From Pseudomonas sp. GM48 (GTDB lineage Bacteria > Pseudomonadota > Gammaproteobacteria > Pseudomonadales > Pseudomonadaceae): 64,000 bases of DNA. The notes under the pieces were generated by a model, which searched no databases, was not told the origin of the DNA, and saw only the letters and a list, made by a program, of their open reading frames with translations. This document shows positions 61,357 through 64,000 of the stretch, piece after piece. The position numbers and the translations under genes were made by a program. Numbering within the stretch: position 1 is the stretch's first letter; the number at the start of each line of letters is the position of its first letter. Where the stretch lies: the NCBI RefSeq assembly GCF_000282335.1, contig NZ_AKJM01000123.1:16780-80779 (forward strand), given 5' to 3'.

Positions 61357-61446
61357 TGTGGGAGCGGGCTTGCTCGCGAAGAGGCCATTACATTCAGCAT
61401 CTCTGTTGACTGACACACCGCTTTCGCGAGCAAGCCCGCTCCCACA
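61357..61446. repeat. REP pair, inverted, GTGGGAGCGGGC type
   Basis: Standard units with TTCAGCATCTCTGTTGACTG in the spacer. It lies between the convergent mapZ and radA genes. Confidence 0.9.
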
Positions 61447-61467
61447 GGGTTGTGTATTAACCCGAAA

Positions 61468-62835
61468 CTATTCGAACAACGCATCGAGTGCCTGTTCCAG
61501 GCGAGTGACGGCAACAATCTGCAACCCCGCCGGTGCCTCTTTCGGCGCATTGCCCTTGGGCACGATGGCCCGCTTGAAGCCGTGCTTGGCGGCTTCTTTC
61601 AAACGCTCCTGACCGCTCGGCACCGGACGCACCTCACCGGAAAGCCCGACTTCACCGAATACCAGCAGATCGTGGGGCAGTGGCCGATTGCGCAAACTGG
61701 ACATCACCGCCGCCATCAACGCCAGGTCGGACGCCGTTTCCAGCACCTTGACCCCACCAACCACGTTGAGGAATACGTCCTGATCATGGGTCGGAATGCC
61801 ACCATGACGGTGCAGCACCGCCAGCAACATCGCCAGCCGGTTCTGGTCCAGCCCCAGCGTGACCCGACGCGGGTTGGCCAGGTGACTATCGTCCACCAGC
61901 GCCTGAACCTCTACCAGCATCGGACGCGTACCTTCCCACGTCGCCATCACCACACTGCCCGGGACTTCCTCTTGGGCACGGGTCAGAAAAATCGCCGATG
62001 GGTTGGAGACTTCCTTCAGGCCCTTGTCAGTCATGCCGAACACACCCAGTTCATTGACTGCGCCGAAACGGTTCTTCACCGCCCGCAGCAGACGCAGGCG
62101 CCCGTCGGACTCGCCTTCGAAATACAGCACGGTGTCGACCATGTGCTCCAGCACCCGAGGGCCAGCCAGCGCGCCTTCCTTGGTGACGTGGCCCACCAGG
62201 AAAATCGCCGTACCGCTCTGTTTGGCATAACGCACCAGCAGTGCCGCGCTTTCGCGCACCTGGGATACGCCGCCCGGTGCCGATTGCAGTTGCTCGGTAA
62301 AGATCGTCTGGATCGAGTCGATCACCATCACCTTGGGCTTTTCCTGGCGGGCCGTGGCAATGATGGTTTCGATGCAGGTTTCGGTCATGACCCGCAGTTG
62401 ATCCTGAGGCAACCCCAGGCGTCGCGCACGCATGGCCACTTGCTGCTGGGATTCCTCACCGGTGACGTACAGCGCCGGCATGCTCTTGGCGAGGTTGCAC
62501 AAGGTTTGCAACAGAATGGTCGACTTGCCGATGCCCGGGTCGCCCCCTATCAGCACCACCGAGCCATCCACCAGACCGCCACCCAGAACCCGGTCCAGCT
62601 CACTGGAAGCGGTGGAGAAACGCGGAATTTCTTCGACACTGACTTCGGCCAGGGTCTTGATCTGCGCCTGTTGGCCGGCCCAGCCGGTACGCCCGCTGGG
62701 GGCTGCGGCCCCGCCACTTTCCACCATGGTTTCGGTGAGCGTATTCCAGGCCCCGCACTCACCGCACTGGCCGGCCCATTTGGGGAAGGTTGAGCCGCAC
62801 TCGGTGCAGCCGTACATGCGCTTGGCCTTGGCCAT
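61468..62835 (-). CDS. radA: DNA repair protein RadA (455 aa)
   Basis: A RecA-like helicase that extends D-loops during recombination. The zinc finger is Cys10, Cys13, Cys24 and Cys27 (CTEC...CGEC). Walker A is GDPGIGKST near 98, the RadA-specific motif is KNRFG near 253, and the C-terminal Lon-type domain has VNVVGGVKV-like sequence and VFGEVGLSGEVRPV, without protease residues. Start at ATG 62835 (MAKAKRMYGC); the frame open to 62850 adds five residues. It equals PA4609. Confidence 0.96.
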   Translation of the reverse strand: MAKAKRMYGCTECGSTFPKWAGQCGECGAWNTLTETMVESGGAAAPSGRTGWAGQQAQIKTLAEVSVEEIPRFSTASSELDRVLGGGLVDGSVVLIGGDPGIGKSTILLQTLCNLAKSMPALYVTGEESQQQVAMRARRLGLPQDQLRVMTETCIETIIATARQEKPKVMVIDSIQTIFTEQLQSAPGGVSQVRESAALLVRYAKQSGTAIFLVGHVTKEGALAGPRVLEHMVDTVLYFEGESDGRLRLLRAVKNRFGAVNELGVFGMTDKGLKEVSNPSAIFLTRAQEEVPGSVVMATWEGTRPMLVEVQALVDDSHLANPRRVTLGLDQNRLAMLLAVLHRHGGIPTHDQDVFLNVVGGVKVLETASDLALMAAVMSSLRNRPLPHDLLVFGEVGLSGEVRPVPSGQERLKEAAKHGFKRAIVPKGNAPKEAPAGLQIVAVTRLEQALDALFE

Positions 62836-63476
62836 CGGAACTCCCGGCAAAAAAACGCGATGATAGCTCAGCCGAGGCGCAGGAGTGCGGCCAGATATTT
62901 TGCAACCCCTTTGGACATTTCAAATAGCTTCATTAAACTCGGAATTACCAACATATGCCTGCCATACAAAAAACCTGTATAAGTTTTTTATTTAACACAC
63001 CCAACAAACCCTGGGGACATATCTCACCGCCCGGCTTAAACCTATACAAACCTTATTCATCAACATATCTAATGCACAACCCAGACAACATTCAAACAAA
63101 ACGCAGCCATTAACTCTTAGAGACATAAAACTTTCTACACAACCTCTCAATTAACGAAACAGTTCGTATTGCCATACTGCAATTAACTTTCAGTTCAGGC
63201 TCCTGCCCGCCCACTGCCCGATTAACTTCAACATCCCGATTCAGGGATGGTACTTCGACCTTGGTTCACTCATGCAAGTGAACCATACCGCTGTAAAAAC
63301 CTTATGCGAACAGCCGCAGAAGACCGGGCCAGCCCATGGATGAGATCAATCGGTGAGTTTTTCAACTCCACCCAGGTCGATTGTGGGCAAGCACAGCAGG
63401 CAGTTGATTTGAGCAAAATTCAATTTGCTGATTTACACTGCGTTCATCAACCTCATCTGTAACAAGGAAATAACCT
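62836..63476. other. Gene-free AT-rich stretch with strong strand asymmetry
   Basis: From about 62935 to 63190 the plus strand is rich in A and C and very poor in G (for example AACATTCAAACAAAACGCAG), with A+T clearly above the rest of the window. A palindrome GGTTCACT-CATGCA-AGTGAACC lies at 63263-63284. A 71-codon frame at 63247-63462 has poor codon use and is not called. The mscL promoter must be near the right end. A small RNA or a nucleoid-protein target are possible, but neither is shown. Confidence 0.5.
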
Positions 63477-63890
63477 ATGGGCGTGCTAAATGAGTTCAAG
63501 GCCTTCGCGGTCAAAGGCAACGTGGTCGACATGGCCGTCGGCATCATTATCGGTGCGGCTTTCGGCAAGATCGTTACGTCGTTTGTCGGCGATCTGGTCA
63601 TGCCGCCAATCGGGATGCTGATCGGAGGGGTGGACTTCAGTGATCTGGCCATAACGCTCAAGGCAGCGGAGGGCGCCACTCCGGCGGTGGTGCTGGCTTA
63701 TGGCAAATTCATCCAGACCATCATCGACTTCGTCATCGTCGCCTTCGCGATCTTCATGGGCGTCAAGGCCATCAACCGCCTGAAGCGCGAAGAGGCCGTG
63801 GCCCCTAGCCTGCCGCCGGTTCCAACCAAGGAAGAAGAGTTGCTGGGCGAGATCCGCGACTTGCTAAAGAGCCAAAACAACAGGCCTTGA
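63477..63890 (+). CDS. mscL: Large-conductance mechanosensitive channel MscL (137 aa)
   Basis: A homopentameric channel that opens on membrane tension and releases solutes in osmotic downshock. Helix 1 carries the pore line VVDMAVGIIIGAAFGKIVTS, helix 2 KFIQTIIDFVIVAFAIFMGV, and the C-terminal bundle PTKEEELLGEIRDLLK. The ATG at 63477 (MGVLNEFKAFAVKGN) has AAGGA before it. It equals PA4614. No defect is visible. Confidence 0.98.
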   Translation: MGVLNEFKAFAVKGNVVDMAVGIIIGAAFGKIVTSFVGDLVMPPIGMLIGGVDFSDLAITLKAAEGATPAVVLAYGKFIQTIIDFVIVAFAIFMGVKAINRLKREEAVAPSLPPVPTKEEELLGEIRDLLKSQNNRP

Positions 63891-63964
63891 CCGCAATTAC
63901 GAACAAAACGGCGCTTTTGAGGCTAATGCCAGTCAGTTACGCAATATTCAGCCGCGACACCCTT

Positions 63965-64000
63965 TGTAGCAGCTGCCGAGCCCGCGAGGCTGCGTTCGGC
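63965..64000. repeat. Left arm of a TGTAGCAGCTGCCG repeat, cut by the window end
   Basis: TTGTAGCAGCTGCCGAGCCC and GCGAGGCTGCG match the arm of the long inverted repeat at 9852-9984. The partner arm would lie beyond the window. Confidence 0.6.

Noticed and set aside
3365..61446. Regular repeats as a CRISPR array
   Set aside because: The repeats are single inverted pairs spread over the whole window next to stop codons, not direct repeats with unique spacers, and no cas gene is present.
63247..63462. 71-codon frame before mscL
   Set aside because: Poor codon use, no ribosome site, no recognisable product, and it runs through the expected mscL promoter.

Overview
This window is chromosomal DNA from a Pseudomonas of the fluorescens group. 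The evidence is high GC with strong codon bias, genus-specific families (DUF1780, DUF3094, PP0621, DUF6482, PA4570-like), many REP hairpins of the fluorescens type (GTGGGAGCGGGCTTGCTCGCG), and a gene order that follows the P. aeruginosa PAO1 segment from about PA4535 to PA4614 almost gene for gene (compared from memory). It is mostly housekeeping core genome. I saw no prophage, insertion sequence, CRISPR array or toxin-antitoxin island.

Layout. 0-3.4 kb: end of an aromatic-acid MFS transporter, DUF1780, MOSC, DUF3094 and type II NADH dehydrogenase. 3.5-4.1 kb: tRNA cluster Asn-Pro-Lys-Pro on the minus strand, with a clear promoter and terminator. 4.2-8.6 kb: clpB behind a heat-shock-type promoter, then pgeF-rluD. 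8.8-10.4 kb: bamD and a PP0621 zinc-site protein. 10.4-20.3 kb: the type IV pilus block, which is damaged. A PAS-GGDEF-EAL gene and a gene-poor tract occupy the place of pilS, only a scrap of pilS precedes pilR, and the fimU-pilV-pilW-pilX operon leads into a 137-residue mini-PilY instead of the >1000-residue PilY1 before pilE. 20.3-27.8 kb: ispH, fkpB, lspA, ileS, ribF, murJ on the minus strand. 28-34.5 kb: rpsT, creA, proB, obg, rpmA, rplU, then ispB, yjdM and an iron-type PA4570-like gene on the plus strand. 34.6-41.5 kb: fklB, DUF6482, yqhA, an unrecognised 609-residue lipoprotein, a PA4575-like protein and a LonB-type protease. 41.7-46.5 kb: DUF3015, DUF4105, a Gre-type factor and gdhA. 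46.9-54.2 kb: ettA, morA, glyA. 54.4-57.3 kb: a C4-dicarboxylate-type symporter and two GntR regulators, an accessory cassette relative to PAO1. 57.4-63.9 kb: yjiA-type GTPase, ybdD, cstA, mapZ, radA, mscL.

How it fits together. The ribosome/isoprenoid/peptidoglycan genes form tight, often overlapping operons. Three cyclic-di-GMP proteins (the inserted GGDEF-EAL, MorA and MapZ) sit in one 50 kb stretch. The main novelty is a decaying pilus-assembly locus: sensor PilS and adhesin PilY1 are reduced to fragments, while regulator PilR and the minor pilins are still open but show drift. Secondary points of interest are a promoter framed by two PdhR/LldR-like operators before the dicarboxylate symporter, a Fur-like site, and paired REP units whose spacer is itself conserved and palindromic.
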